From Hymenopus coronatus (taxonomy: Eukaryota; Arthropoda; Insecta; Mantodea; Hymenopodidae), in assembly GCA_030762935.1 (NCBI GenBank), contig CM060896.1, positions 17,041,527-17,105,526 on the forward strand: a DNA stretch of 64,000 nucleotides, given 5' to 3'. How positions within the stretch are numbered: position 1 is the first letter of the stretch; the number at the start of each line of letters is the position of its first letter. Below are positions 25,301 to 35,025 of this stretch, one piece after another. Both the position numbers and the translations under genes were made by a program. The notes under the pieces were generated by a model. The model was given only the letters and a program-made list of their open reading frames with translations. It did no database searches and had not been told where the DNA came from.

Positions 25301-28300
25301 TAGAGAATGTACAAGCAGCAGAATTAATCGCATGGGAAAAAATATACATGGCCAAATTTAGGGATAAATTAATGAACTTTTGACATGCCTTTGGACAAAA
25401 ACACTCAAATCTTAAGTTCATCAAATCACTAAGAGAGGAGCCATCAGTTTGCAACAACAGAAGGTGGTCCAACAGCAAGAGCTAACTGAAGATGAGCTTG
25501 ATTTAGGTAAAATTTATTGTGTGAAGCATAAGAGTGTACGACTCATTTTTAATTAAATAACCTTTCACTCTTTATATTAAGGCAGTCAATTACCATTCAA
25601 GTTATCATTTTATAGAAGACATCTCCATTGGCATGATCTATTTAGCAAGCACTCAATGTTATTGATCTACTTAATCCTCCCACATTATCCTATTGAAACT
25701 CTAGAATCTCTGCAGTAACAAAAAAACCTACAGTTGAAAGAGGAACATCAGCATTAATACTTCTGAAATCAAAGCATGTGTGTCACCACAGAAGTTAAAT
25801 GAAAAAACAAAACTGTATGTTTTACTTTAAATGACTTTTTCAAATTATTATCATTCATTACTTTCTCTACTACATGCATGTTAGGCAAAAACGGTATTGC
25901 ATTCCATTGAAAAATTTGAGACAAAGATAACCAGAAACAGATTTTGATGCTCGCTTAATTTAAGGAAAACTTTAGAAAGAGTGTGTTTGTGAACAGCTTA
26001 ACTCTAAAACGAAAATTCTGATAAATTTAAAACTTTCTACTTAATTCTGTATCTTCCAAAGATGCAACACAAATAGTTTAAGTTTCCACTCTCTAAGCTA
26101 CACTTCAAAAGGACAACTTTTTAATTTTGATTAACAATCCTATTTTGAAAGATTTATATGAAAAAATGTATATCTTGAATTTCGAAAAATAAGTTGGATA
26201 GGTCAAACCTGAAAAATTCAATACCGCAGCCAGGATTTGAACCATGGATCTCCTGGTCTCTAGCCGGTTACATATACAACATGCTAGTACTGCAATAAAT
26301 TCTTAACTGACTCGCATGATCCTGGTAAACCACAACGTGATCTCAAATTATTATGAGATTACATACTCCATTGGCAACTTACAATGTGATAAGTACTTTA
26401 AATCCCGGGCTTCACAATTTAGCCAACCATTAGGTCAATTAGTGTTAATTTAATTGTGAAGTACTCCAGAAGGAATTTTGCATGATGCAGTATTACTTGT
26501 TAATGGATACAGAAAAACCTGAAAAACAGAATTTTTCTATTTCGAATAACTTATTTTATGGCTTCAGCCACCTTTTCCTAATATTCATTATTGTTTGAAT
26601 TTGTCAATACTTCTGTTCCTTTTTTAAAACATGCTATCAGTACTCAGTTGCTTCATGAAATATCATGGAATGAGTAATGAATTTCAAAAGCAGCTTAGAC
26701 TGGACATACTTTTGATCTTCTAACTAAGCAATTCAGTTTCATCCATTCTCCTTGTATCTACAACAGTGTAATAAAACTTATTTCTCCATAATGATTAACA
26801 TGAAATAGATAGAAAAATACATTTCTAATAATCATTTGTAGAATCTACTTAAATATAAGATATAATGGACAAGAAACAGATTTTTTTCTTCTTCTCCTAA
26901 AACCATTGCTCTTGTTATTTTCTATGTTTCACAACAAACTCCTATCCTTCTATAATTTACATTACATAAAAGTGCAAATATACAAAACTTTAATTGGATT
27001 TAATACACAAACTTTTGATATAAAGCTGGTACATTTCATTTACACAATTACAAGCAACTTCTACTGCTGAGTAAAGAAATGCATTCTGGCCACCACTAGT
27101 GCAATAGGTAGTTGCAGTAAATGTAAAAAGAAGCTAGTAACAGTGAAGAATAACAAATATTAACTATTGCAGTAATAGTTATGCACACACATTCATTCAC
27201 TTGAAGCTAGCCTTGGATACATGCCTTACTGTAAAGGAGGTTTTATGGCTAGTACCACTGTATTGGAAAGCAAATTTAATGGCAGTTCTCAATTTTGGGG
27301 CAATTTGCAATAAACTGAAATAATGACAATTTTACAATTGGAATTATCAGCAAATACTGGTGCTAGTTACACAGTGTTTTTCCACTGGGCATGTAGAACA
27401 TGATTCCACACGCAGCTGTAAACAAGCTCACGCTTCTGAAACAGTTTTGCTCTGCTCTGGAAGTGCAGTATGGAGTTCTCAGTGATGTGGTCTAGTTCAG
27501 TTATTATGAATTGTCAATTCAGTTCATCAATAGACAGTACAATTTGCAGAAAGATTTCCGATGTAAAGGTTCCAGGCTGTAAAACAATTCATAAACTTTT
27601 CAATAAATTTCAGGCCACAGGAAGTGCACAGGCTAAGAAACCTAGAATCCAGCATATGTTTCCAATAAAACTTTAGACAACCAGCCAATTTTTGGAGACT
27701 TTGGCCCCACAACAGGTATGCATTTCTTATGGTTGTGTTGAAAGAGCAACTTAATTACTCTTAAAGCAATATAAATGTGGCACATGCACAAGTGGTATCC
27801 ACACATGTGTGTGGAGTCTCAATAGTGTATACCAGTGTTTCCCAACCTTTTGAAGTTCACGGCACCCTTGGGAATAACATTAAACACTAGGGGCACCCTT
27901 CCTTGAATTAAAAGAAAATTAAGCTTAATATGTTAATTTATTGAAATATTATATAATAATAACGTACACCATAACATAATACAGCAAACTTTACTACTAT
28001 CACTGAGTAAAAATACATCAATAAATTTTGTTCGATTGATGATTAATGTGCAACTTGTGATTGATGCTTAGAGCACAGATATGTGATGTCGGGTCTTACA
28101 GTTGACAGTGAAACACGCAAATCATCCTCAAGGTTATTCAGTCTATTTCTTGCTTTGCATTTTATTGTCACCATAGCAGAGAAGGCTTGCTCGCATGGAT
28201 AGGATGTTGAAAAGGGCAAAAGTGCGTTAATTGCTTTCTTCATTAGGTTAGGGTACTCCTCTCTCCGTTGAAGCCAAAAACTAGCCACCGACGCCTCACT

Positions 28301-31300
28301 CTTGGTGAACTTACCTTTGAGTGTGGAATCAGCGCAAAGATCAATAAATTCATCTCGTTCGCAAGCAGTGAAATCTATTTCCTCTGCACTATCTACGAAA
28401 TCAAATGGTGAGACAACCCAGTCGAGATTCGTAGTGGAAATAGTTGGAAAGTACGCATCTATTGCATCTTGCAATCTTGATAAGTGATCACAAATGCAGT
28501 CTTTCAGCTTACCCAGATCTTTATCTCCTGCCACATTAAGAAGAGATGAAAAGTTCGACAAATCTCCTTTTTGAACTGCAGACTTCCAAGAACTAAGTTT
28601 TCTTTTAAAACCTTTCATTTTATTGGTTGAGGAGATTATTGTTTCATGTCAACCCTGCATCGAAACATTCAGTTCATTCAGCTTATGAAAAATATCTGCC
28701 AGATACGACAGTTCAAAACACCAAGAATCACTTAGTAAGAGCTCATGAAATGTGTATTGATTTTCATCCTTAAAAAAAGTTTTTATCTGTTCTTTAAGTT
28801 CGAGAAACCGGTTCAATACACGACCCCGCGACAACCACCTTACTTCTGTGTGAAGTAACAAAGAGGTATGAGCTGCATCCGTTGCGCGACATAACTGTTC
28901 AAAAATTCTGCACTTTAAAGGTCGAGACTTCATATAGTTCACCATTTTCACAACTTGGCTAAACACTTCAGCAAAATCTTCATTACACGCTTTCATGACT
29001 AATGCCTCTCTATGCAGAAAACAGTGAGTTATAATAATGGATGGATTTTCATTGAGAGCTATGGCAGTAAAACCTTTAATTTTCCCAGACATATATGGTG
29101 CACCATCTGTACATATACCACAACAGTCTGTCCATGAAAGATCATGGTCATTGAGATAGGAATTAATATAAACGAAAATATCAGGGCCTGTGGTTGTAGT
29201 CTCCAGCGGTCTACAGAACAGAAACTGTTCACTAATATCTTTTTCATCAACATATCTGATAAAACCAAGGAGTTGCGGTTTGTCACCAATATCGAGACTC
29301 TCATCTACTTGCAAAGCAAATGTTCTATAAGTTTTTATTTTCTCTGTGACCTGTTCGTTGATATTGCATGACATTTCAGATATCCTGCGGCTGATTGTAT
29401 TGTTGGACAGAGGAACTTTCGAAATTTGATTAGCTGCTCCTTCGCCAAGTATTGTTGAAACTATAACTTGACATGCAGGGCCAATGATTTCCTCTCCAAG
29501 AGTATGAGGTTTCTATTTTTTAGCTATCAGTTATGCTACTTTAAATGAGGCTTCAAGAGCAGTATCACCTATGGTCATTCTCTTTACCATTCGCACAGCT
29601 GTTTTCTTCTCCCCTTCTAATATATGTGAAAAATACATTACACTTTTCTGTGACACACTAGGATGCTTTGTTGTAAGATGCCGCTTATTTACACTGTTAT
29701 GGTTACTGCTACTAGGTGGATTGTATAATAATGCATTGCTAACTACTGGAATCAAAACAAATTTGGTAAGAGAGTCAATTGGAGGTATATCAAAATTCAT
29801 TTAAGTGTTTTAATAATTTAACATCTGGATTTATTTCATGATTAAATTTCCAAAAATTTTCTGCTACAGCTGATTTATCAATTTGTTTGTATTTAATATT
29901 CCTAAAGTGTTCTTTTACTCTGGTTTCCAAACAATGTTTAGTCACAATTTAATTGATAAATGCCAGATTTTTTATTTTTTGAAATTTCATCCTTTTTAGA
30001 AAAGCCTAACAAATTGTTTATACTGTATTTATTTTGAGGAACCAATATTATGCCATGCTCTTTGAAAATATTTGTGAATTTATTTGCCCAAGGGTGATAA
30101 GTAAATGTTTTAAAAATGTAATTATCTTTTATTTTCTTAAGCGTAGAAATATCTTTAATAGCTTTTTGATATTCAAACTTCTCAATTTTTTTGTTTTTAA
30201 AATCAGTATTAAAACCATTAATTAAAGCAGCGTTGATAATATGTTTATATTCTTTATAGAATTCATCTTTATTAGGGGTAAATTAATTAACCTATAAAGC
30301 AAACTATTAAAAACAGCAAATTTATGTGAAAAAAGGGTTAAAGCCATTATTTTTTATATAATTATCAGTGTGGGTTTGCTTTCTGTATATTCAAAAATTC
30401 AATTTATTGTCTTTTTTATTATTTTTAAATCCAGGAAAGGGAGATAGCCACCACTTTCAGTTTCTAATGTGAATTTTATAGCCCTATCTTGTAAATTTAA
30501 AAGTTTTAAAGCATCATTTACATGTTTATCAGGAACAATAGCAAATATATCATCTACATATCTATACCAAGTTTTAAAAATTAGAAGGGAATGCTTTAGT
30601 GACCTGTATTTCAAAATAGCTCTTGAAAAGATCAGCAAGAAAAGGTGAAAGTGGACTACCCATTGCTAAACCAGAAGTTTGTTGATAGAATTTGTCATTA
30701 AAGCTGAAAAAATTTTGATCCAAACAAAGATTAGTAAGGATAACAAAATCATTTATTAAATTTTCATTCAGTTCTATAGAACTTAACTATTTTTTTAAAA
30801 ATAGTTAAAAGTTTTTCTCAGGAATGCTTGGAAACAAAGCAGTTACGTCAAAAGAAACAAGTTTATCATTAGTAGACAATGTAGTATTGCTGATCCTTTC
30901 GACTAACTCAAAAGAATTTTTAATACTTAAACTCTCAAATTTTTCAAAATTAGTGAATTTTTTATTTAACCATTTAGCTAGGTTGTAAGTAGGTGAATTT
31001 ATGCAATTTACAATAGGTCTCATTTTATTTCCAGGTTTATGAATTTTGGGAAGAGCATATATTCTGGGTAAGAATACAAGCATATATATATATATATATT
31101 GGTAAGACTAAACGTCATTTGGAAACCAGAGTAAAAGAACACTTTAGGAATATTAAATACAAACAAATTGATAAATCAGCTGTAGCAGAACATTTTTGGA
31201 AATTTAATCATGAAATAAATCCAGATGTTAAATTATTAAAACACTTAAATGGGCCCATAGATTTATTGGTTTGGGAGAAAATCTTTATATTAAAGTATAG

Positions 31301-34300
31301 AAATCATGCAATGAATTTTGATATACCTCCAATTGACTCTCTTACCAAATTTGTTTTGATTCCAGTAGTTAGCAATGCATTAGTACATAATCCACCTAGT
31401 AGCAGTAGCCATAAGTGTAAATAAACAGCAAAAACCAGACCAAAAGGAAATTTATGTTAATAATGCAATAAATTTATTGCAAAACTAGTCCAAAGCAAGG
31501 ATTCCAAAAGATCAGTGATGATTTGTTGCAACTATTATTTTTATATTAATATTTGTGTTATTACTTCACTGTTACTAGCTTCTTTTAACATTTATAAACT
31601 TAATATTATTCATGAAGTATCCTCCTTGATGAAAAAATTGGTGTTTGGTGTTTTTTTAATAGTGTTTAAGGTCTGCTTTTACTACCATGGCACCATGTAC
31701 AAGACAAATCCACACACCTTGGAAGAATTAAAACATCTGCCAGGAAACTAACAGAAACGTGAACTATGGTGAGTGATAATATTTTCCTAAAGAAATGCCA
31801 AAAATGTATGGACAATGATAGCGGCCAGTTTCAGTATCTCCTTTTATAAAGTTGGTAAGTAAAGTCTTTAAAAATACTTTGAATAACATTGGATCGTTGC
31901 ATCCACACCATTGTATGACACAGCAGATGGCAACGATCACCAATGATGTGGACAGGAAAAACACTGTGTAGCCAGACCCCAGTTCATTGGCTCTCCCTAT
32001 TGCATTATGCAATATTTAGCACTAGTAAGTGAATTAATCCAGAAGAATTTTAGGTGCTAATGTGCTCCTACACTTTAATGGCTGGCCTTGTTTCAAAAGC
32101 TTACTAAATTGTCTGGTTTTGAAACAACCCTTTTGAATTAAATAATTTCTTAGTGATGAATATGATTGATATTTACTGCCAAATTATGTTGCATAAACAG
32201 TTACAAAGTATGGAACACATGTAAATATTAATAGAATTCTAAATAATACATAGAACACAACAAAAGTTAATCTTTTTAAACTCAATGATTTACATATCTG
32301 CAAGCTAATGCCTATGTTGCAACCTAACAACTACAATTAACACCAACTACTGTCATACCTTTACAACAGGAGAATTTTAGAAACAGTTACTGGTATTGAT
32401 GCCAGCTGTACAGATGGAATGTCACCAAATTTGGGTCATTAAATTATAAGGTTTGCAGTCCTTCACTGCGCGAGAGATCCAAGAGTCGCCGGGAAAGGAG
32501 CACTGGAATCCTTACTATATTGACCATCTGCTCCCAAACAGGCAGTATAACAAGTTAGAGATGTTCTCACTCATTCATCTAAGCTCAGCAGCAGAAATCC
32601 CTGTGTAATCGACAGAAACTTAGCGACAACATCAGGCAAGAAATCATAATGATTCCTCCTGCAAAATGTATATGAGTGAGCAAGAATATTTTTGCAAATT
32701 CTGCAGCCCATATGTGAGCAGAAGCTCAAAATTTACGTAATTTATCTCAAGATATGTATTTTAGTGCGCCTTTGCCAGCACCACTTTCCTGGATCTCTCG
32801 CACAGTGGAGAGAGGCTGCGACAGGGGCTACCATCTAATTTAATGACCCTCTATAACAACAGAGGTCAATAAATGGAAGTATATCACAGTTGGCTTTTGG
32901 TGAATCTCACTCTCTATGCCATACAACATTTTTCAGAAACAATACAAACATGATACTTGCACTTTTTGTATGTCAAAACCAAGCCTAGGAATTCTCAAGA
33001 TGCTGGCTCTAAGTTATCTACACTAAAAGCCATTATCATTTCAAAGACAATATTCATGCTTTAATGCTCTGTGGTAGATTATTTATAATAGAACCACTTT
33101 TATTGTTTTTATAGTTTGCAATGTATTCTGAAATAAAATTATATAACTTCAAAACCAGATTATAATACACAGATAAATTTATGTTTTACAGATTCACCAA
33201 CACAATTCCAAGTTGACAAAAATAAATGGATGAATAAATTTATTCTTGAAGCTTGAGTATTCAAAATAATTTCAATTTCCAATGCAAATGCCTGATTTAA
33301 TTTTACATGCTTGGAATTAGGAAATGATATATACATGAAAGGAGTTTCTGAGTTATTAATTTCAAACAACAGGGGCAAAGTAACTGTTTGTATATATGAA
33401 ACGAATACCTTTTAGCTCACTTTGAACGATTTGTTTGTCATTATTGATAATTGACACATTCAGTATCTACATTATTTAACATTTACTTCATTAAAGACAT
33501 GGTACTCCAGGCAAAGGAAATAGTTATCAGGTTTCCATGGGAAATTATAATTGATTTGAGTACAAATCCATTTGAATATGCTCTGCATTTCACATGTTAA
33601 ATTCAGTTTCAATTGAGATAGTTTTGAATATGCAAGGTTTGAGAAGAAATAATTCAAGTTTTTATGTTGATCGACTTTGATTTACTTTAGTGAATCTGTT
33701 AAACATAGTTCTGCATTATGTAAAAATGAAGCTAGTAACAGTGAAGTACCACAAATATTAATAATAATTTGTATCAACTCTTCAATATTCTTTTTTAAAA
33801 TCCAAAGAAATATACTGTAACTGAGAAATGCTTAAAATCTAAATAACTTACAGGTAAAAATGAAGCTAGTAAAAGTGAAGTAACTAAACATTAATATAAG
33901 AATTAATATAGTTCTGTGTATTTTATGCAGGTTTTGAGGTTAGTGAATGTTTGGGGGAAGAATAAAGTGGGAAATTATGGAAACTATAAAAAAATGGTTC
34001 TTTTGTGTTCTATTACTGCAGCTTCTGGCAAGTTTATTGAAGAAAATAATATGATGAGCCTGTAATGTGTTCATATCTTTGTCATATTCAGCACAATTTG
34101 AATATGGATAAAACATTTTGATCCGATCCCACTTTCTAAGAGGATCAGAACCAAGATTCAATCCGATCTGAATCCGCATTACCAAGCAGTTTTCAACATG
34201 TAATGTATACTCCAATCGATTTCAATTCTCCATGGAAACATTTCTAAGTGGTAGGGCAGTCTATAATTAAAAAAAAAAAAGAATTCTGGGTGCAAAATAG

Positions 34301-35025
34301 TGGGCAGACCAACAAGTTTGGAGTTGAGGCTGAAAATGGAGAAAGTATGGAACTTGAAAAGTACACGATTGCCCCAAACAGAGCCCCATGCATTTATTTT
34401 ACGTTAATAAATTGAGCCACAACCTATGAGCAAGCAGATTATCTAGTATTGTATCAATACATCTCAGTACTAACTGTATTTATTATCCCATTAACTCTTT
34501 ATATTAATAAACATTCATGGCAAAATTTACATTAACTTCATACCTCCTGTGCCATCTCCTTTGGTGAAATCTCCACCTTGAATCATGAAGTCCTTTATCA
34601 CTCTATGGAACTTGCTTCCTTTGTAGCCTTCTCCTTCTGGGTTCTTCGCCAATTCCACAAAATTGCTTACTGTCTTTGGTACGGTTTTGCCGAAAAGTGC
34701 AATTTCTACCCTCCCAACAAACTCTTCACCGATTTGAATATCAAACCAAACCTGCAAAAGGGTTAACAAAGGATGTAAGGTTATGAGGTACAAATGTACG
34801 CATTAACTACATTATAATTAATCATAATACTACTAAAGAGAGTGCGAGACCCCCGATTTCGTTGTAACTGCGGAAGATAAGGTGTTACACGTGTAATACC
34901 ATGAATTTTGATTCACCTACCTTGTCTGTTACTTTTGGGCCTTTCTTTCCACCATCATCACACGAAACCGATAATATTATGGCACACAAGAAAGCCGTAA
35001 TAAATACATTGCTTGGCAATATCAT
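13236..35025 (-). CDS. PPIB: secreted cyclophilin B-type peptidyl-prolyl isomerase (4 exons)
   Basis: Joining exons 34921-35025, 34544-34751, 20086-20270 and 13236-13370 gives 633 nt in one frame: 210 residues plus TAA. All introns are GT-AG. Residues 1-22 ([20 protein letters not shown] then SC) form a signal peptide, and a basic linker ([11 protein letters not shown]) leads into the cyclophilin barrel. The active-site set of cyclophilin A is present: R, F, M and Q in [16 protein letters not shown] in [10 protein letters not shown] in TPWLDG and H in RHVVFG. The C-terminus [14 protein letters not shown] lacks a KDEL signal, as in other PPIB proteins. These enzymes speed prolyl cis-trans isomerisation during folding in the endoplasmic reticulum. 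Length and exon phases look intact, so the gene is probably functional. The symbol follows the vertebrate name. Confidence 0.95.
14637..14860 (+). repeat. tRNA-derived SINE, diverged
   Basis: CCATGGTATAGGAGTAATGT, then GCTCACCTCTGGTTCACAAG and GTGATGGATTTTTTCAGGCA, follow a tRNA head with box A- and degenerate box B-like spacing. The body carries ACCACATAAAAGAACCTCAA, a word common in arthropod SINE bodies. No clear tail or target duplication was seen. Confidence 0.5.
15003..15088 (+). repeat. dispersed-repeat fragment (left end)
   Basis: ACAAGGTATTTCATTACACC, then CAAAAACTCAATACTGAGAT and TTTACTGGAAGCACATGTTT, match the left-end block of the 0.9-kb family with substitutions. Confidence 0.6.
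15404..15558 (+). repeat. dispersed-repeat fragment (right end)
   Basis: This segment matches the last ~150 bp of the 0.9-kb family: AACCATTTCTGCTAATATTT, then AGAATAAGCTTTTGTAAGAA, then TTGCAGAATAGTTAGAGAAA and GTCATATGAAT. Just before it (15373-15408) a plus frame reads [12 protein letters not shown]. That may be a scrap of a mariner-type HTH but is too short to call. Confidence 0.65.
17920..17942 (+). repeat. poly(A) tract
   Basis: An A-run of about 19 nt inside intron 3. It could be a retroelement tail, but no element was recognised upstream. Confidence 0.5.
18560..19910 (+). pseudogene. DDE_3 (IS630/Tc1-like) transposase pseudogene
   Basis: The plus strand, antisense to the cyclophilin gene, encodes a recognisable but broken transposase. 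An N-terminal helix-turn-helix region ([20 protein letters not shown], then [14 protein letters not shown]) is followed by a catalytic region. That region contains [19 protein letters not shown] (19111-19170), [19 protein letters not shown] (19390-19450) and [20 protein letters not shown] (about 19636-19700), then an acidic tail (DSESDEKEE). Compared with the family the first aspartate is E (YLEETW for YLDETW) and the final glutamate is R (NAIRLI for NAIEMI). Several stops and frameshifts are present. It resembles the DDE_3 proteins widespread in aphids and other arthropods. Confidence 0.8.
20086..20270 (-). CDS. PPIB: cyclophilin exon 3 (C-terminal half of the barrel)
   Basis: Acceptor TTGTTTTTAG|GAAGAAG completes the split glycine codon. 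The 185-nt exon encodes [20 protein letters not shown] followed by [20 protein letters not shown] and [20 protein letters not shown], ending in M at the donor ATG|GTTAGT. It holds the conserved phenylalanine, tryptophan and histidine of the ligand pocket. Confidence 0.95.
20310..20395 (+). repeat. possible tRNA-like SINE head
   Basis: CTGTGGTCCACCGGTTAGTA, then TTTCAGATTCAATTTC and an ACTGGGTGGGG motif, has the spacing of a decayed tRNA head with box A- and box B-like words. No body or tail was recognised. Confidence 0.3.
21018..21149 (+). repeat. 33-bp minisatellite, 4 units
   Basis: Three identical 33-bp units start at 21018, 21051 and 21084 (ACTTCATAAACACATTAGAT, then ATCTTCATTTTGC). A fourth, diverged unit starts at 21117. 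Because 33 is divisible by 3 they create an artificial open frame (repeating [11 protein letters not shown]). Nothing suggests this is coding. Confidence 0.9.
21215..21470 (+). repeat. two-copy diverged direct duplication
   Basis: The segment at about 21217-21310 (AAGTTACATAGGGTATG, ACAAAGTTACTTATGGCAG, TTCCCCTTC) recurs about 160 bp later at 21377-21470 (AAGTTACATAGGGGTAT, ACAAAGTTACTTATGGCAG, TTCCCCTTC). No coding content is apparent. Confidence 0.6.
21628..22717 (-). pseudogene. DUF7869-domain protein remnant (probable transposon-derived)
   Basis: Reading from 22717 downwards in several minus frames, there is [20 protein letters not shown], then a [17 protein letters not shown] segment. 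Next come [35 protein letters not shown] and [20 protein letters not shown]. The end (21628-21915, 95 codons open) is [20 protein letters not shown] followed by a basic tail. The order and motifs match the DUF7869 family seen in many copies in insect genomes. A transposase-like role is suspected for the family but not proven. At least four frameshifts make this copy non-functional. Confidence 0.7.
23527..23547 (+). repeat. (AAT)n microsatellite
   Basis: About six AAT units inside AT-rich intron DNA. Confidence 0.7.
23615..23760 (+). repeat. tRNA-derived SINE fragment
   Basis: GTGGCCCTCATTCAGGAGGT, then CTTGGTTGAAATCCC (box B-like) and GATCAACCAATCTGAATGGA, then a TTATGGTTTACTTCAGCTGC block resemble an arthropod tRNA-derived SINE with its conserved central part. 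The sequence after it (23761-24060) has no recognised identity. Confidence 0.5.
24640..25500 (+). pseudogene. Penelope-like element: RT end plus GIY-YIG fragment
   Basis: The plus strand reads [20 protein letters not shown], then [20 protein letters not shown] (catalytic YVDD present), then [13 protein letters not shown]. After stops and frameshifts comes a GIY-YIG-like stretch at 25137-25260 ([20 protein letters not shown], then TRLKECF). The final [16 protein letters not shown] is near 25340. This is the C-terminal half of a Penelope-like retroelement protein, a reverse transcriptase fused to a GIY-YIG endonuclease. The N-terminal RT part is absent. Multiple stops show it is dead. Confidence 0.8.
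25960..26195 (+). repeat. diverged fragment of the 0.9-kb dispersed repeat
   Basis: TTAGAAAGAGTGTGTTTGTG, then AACAGCTTAACTCTAAAACG, GTATCTTCCAAAGATGCAAC and ATGTATATCTTGAATTTCG appear in family order. The copy is strongly decayed. Confidence 0.5.
26214..26300 (-). repeat. tRNA-like SINE head (minus strand)
   Basis: The reverse complement reads GTAACCGGCTAGAGACCAGG, then AGATCCATGGTTCAAATCCT (box B GGTTCAAATCC) and GGCTGCGGTATTGAA. This is the 3' half of a tRNA-like sequence. No further body was identified. Confidence 0.4.
27440..27790 (+). pseudogene. DUF4817-type helix-turn-helix transposase fragment
   Basis: Plus-strand pieces read [20 protein letters not shown] and, in another frame, [20 protein letters not shown] then LLLKQYK. 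These follow the pattern of a paired helix-turn-helix region (IHRLVNRFRETGSV ... RLAQQTGIS...HRATK LLKL.PYK) common at the N-terminus of arthropod mobile-element proteins annotated DUF4817. No catalytic part follows. Confidence 0.5.
27833..29720 (-). mobile_element. hAT transposon, 5'-truncated
   Basis: The 3' terminus is CAGTGTTTCCCAACCTTTT (27833-27851 on the plus strand), a typical hAT (Charlie/Buster-like) terminal inverted repeat followed by a CACGGCACCC block. The transposase frame runs on the minus strand toward this end. The opposite terminus was not found: at about 29700 the hAT sequence meets the end of a Penelope-like element. The 8 bp outside the visible end (GTGTATAC, 27825-27832) would be one half of the target duplication. 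Confidence 0.75.
28043..29720 (-). pseudogene. hAT transposase pseudogene (Charlie/ZBED5-like)
   Basis: About 560 codons can be read in a single frame with three in-frame stops, near 29524, 29511 and 28648. The sequence begins [11 protein letters not shown], which is the end of a BED zinc finger. It contains the RNase H-like core start [20 protein letters not shown], the [15 protein letters not shown] block and [13 protein letters not shown], then [17 protein letters not shown]. It ends with the C-terminal dimerisation motif [20 protein letters not shown]. The first cysteines of the BED finger are missing at the truncated 5' end. Frame preservation despite the stops suggests only moderate age. 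Confidence 0.85.
29690..31083 (-). pseudogene. Penelope-like element, RT plus GIY-YIG, minus strand
   Basis: From 31083 downwards: [20 protein letters not shown], then [17 protein letters not shown], then [17 protein letters not shown]. Next come [20 protein letters not shown] (about 30690-30640), [20 protein letters not shown] with the catalytic YVDD (30500-30580) and a PFLDLKI block. After a decayed middle comes the GIY-YIG-side segment [20 protein letters not shown] (29860-29930). This is most of a Penelope-like reverse transcriptase-endonuclease. The first RT blocks are missing and frameshifts and stops occur. A deletion of about 55 bp in the endonuclease part, compared with the plus-strand arm at 31088-31425, removes the WEKIFILKY region. 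Confidence 0.85.
31083..31430 (+). pseudogene. inverted Penelope 3' arm (GIY-YIG half)
   Basis: The plus strand from 31099 reads [20 protein letters not shown], then [20 protein letters not shown] and [18 protein letters not shown], ending near 31422. It is almost identical at nucleotide level to the reverse complement of 29690-29935, apart from the segment deleted there. It directly abuts the RT start of the minus-strand element through a (TA)n tract (31083-31099). This is the inverted terminal configuration often seen when Penelope-like elements insert. The frame is open for about 100 codons but encodes only half a domain. Confidence 0.8.
31655..31697 (-). repeat. SINE 3' tail scrap
   Basis: TTTTTTTAATAGTGTTTAAG followed by GTCTGCTTTTACTACC resembles the reversed 3' tail of the class II tRNA SINE (at 10441: GTAGTGTTTAACGCCCGC followed by TTTAACTAC). 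It is only about 40 bp. Confidence 0.35.
32433..32849. mobile_element. MITE-like element, about 417 bp
   Basis: GGGTCATTAAATTA at 32433 is exactly repeated in inverse at 32836-32849 (TAATTTAATGACCC). A second inverted block lies inside (left TTCACTGCGCGAGAGATCC, right, reversed, CCACTGTGCGAGAGATCC). No coding content. No convincing target-site duplication was seen, so the exact ends are uncertain. Confidence 0.6.
33722..33900 (+). repeat. short duplicated word cluster
   Basis: AAAATGAAGCTAGTAACAGT followed by GAAG occurs at 33724 and, with one change, at 33855. A third copy is at about 27128. Each is followed by an AT-rich stretch with ACAAATATTAA-like words. Function and family unknown. Confidence 0.4.
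34544..34751 (-). CDS. PPIB: cyclophilin exon 2 (N-terminal half of the barrel)
   Basis: Acceptor TTTTGCAG|GTTTGG and donor ACAGGAG|GTATGA. The 208-nt exon encodes [20 protein letters not shown], then [20 protein letters not shown], then [20 protein letters not shown] and ends in DFTKGDGTG plus one base of the next codon (phase 1). It contains the catalytic arginine and the F-M-Q hydrophobic pocket residues. Confidence 0.95.
34752..34920 (-). other. cyclophilin intron 1
   Basis: A 169-nt intron with GTAGGT donor and TTTTGCAG acceptor. It is the only short intron and no repeats were seen in it. Confidence 0.9.
34921..35025 (-). CDS. PPIB: cyclophilin exon 1 (start, signal peptide)
   Basis: The start codon is at 35025-35023 in the context GAGAAAAATGA. 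The exon encodes 35 residues (MILP... to ...KVTDK) and ends in phase 0 at the donor GACAAG|GTAGGT. It carries the whole signal peptide. A second, out-of-frame ATG at 35063 opens a short upstream ORF. Confidence 0.9.

Larger units (their letters stand above)
20271..34543 (-). other. cyclophilin intron 2 (about 14.3 kb, transposon-filled)
   Basis: A phase-1 intron with GTATGA donor and TTTTTAG acceptor. It contains the DUF7869 remnant, two Penelope-like elements, a hAT element, a DUF4817-type fragment, a MITE-like element, SINE pieces and small tandem repeats, each listed separately. The rest is AT-rich DNA in which no exon was found. Confidence 0.9.
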
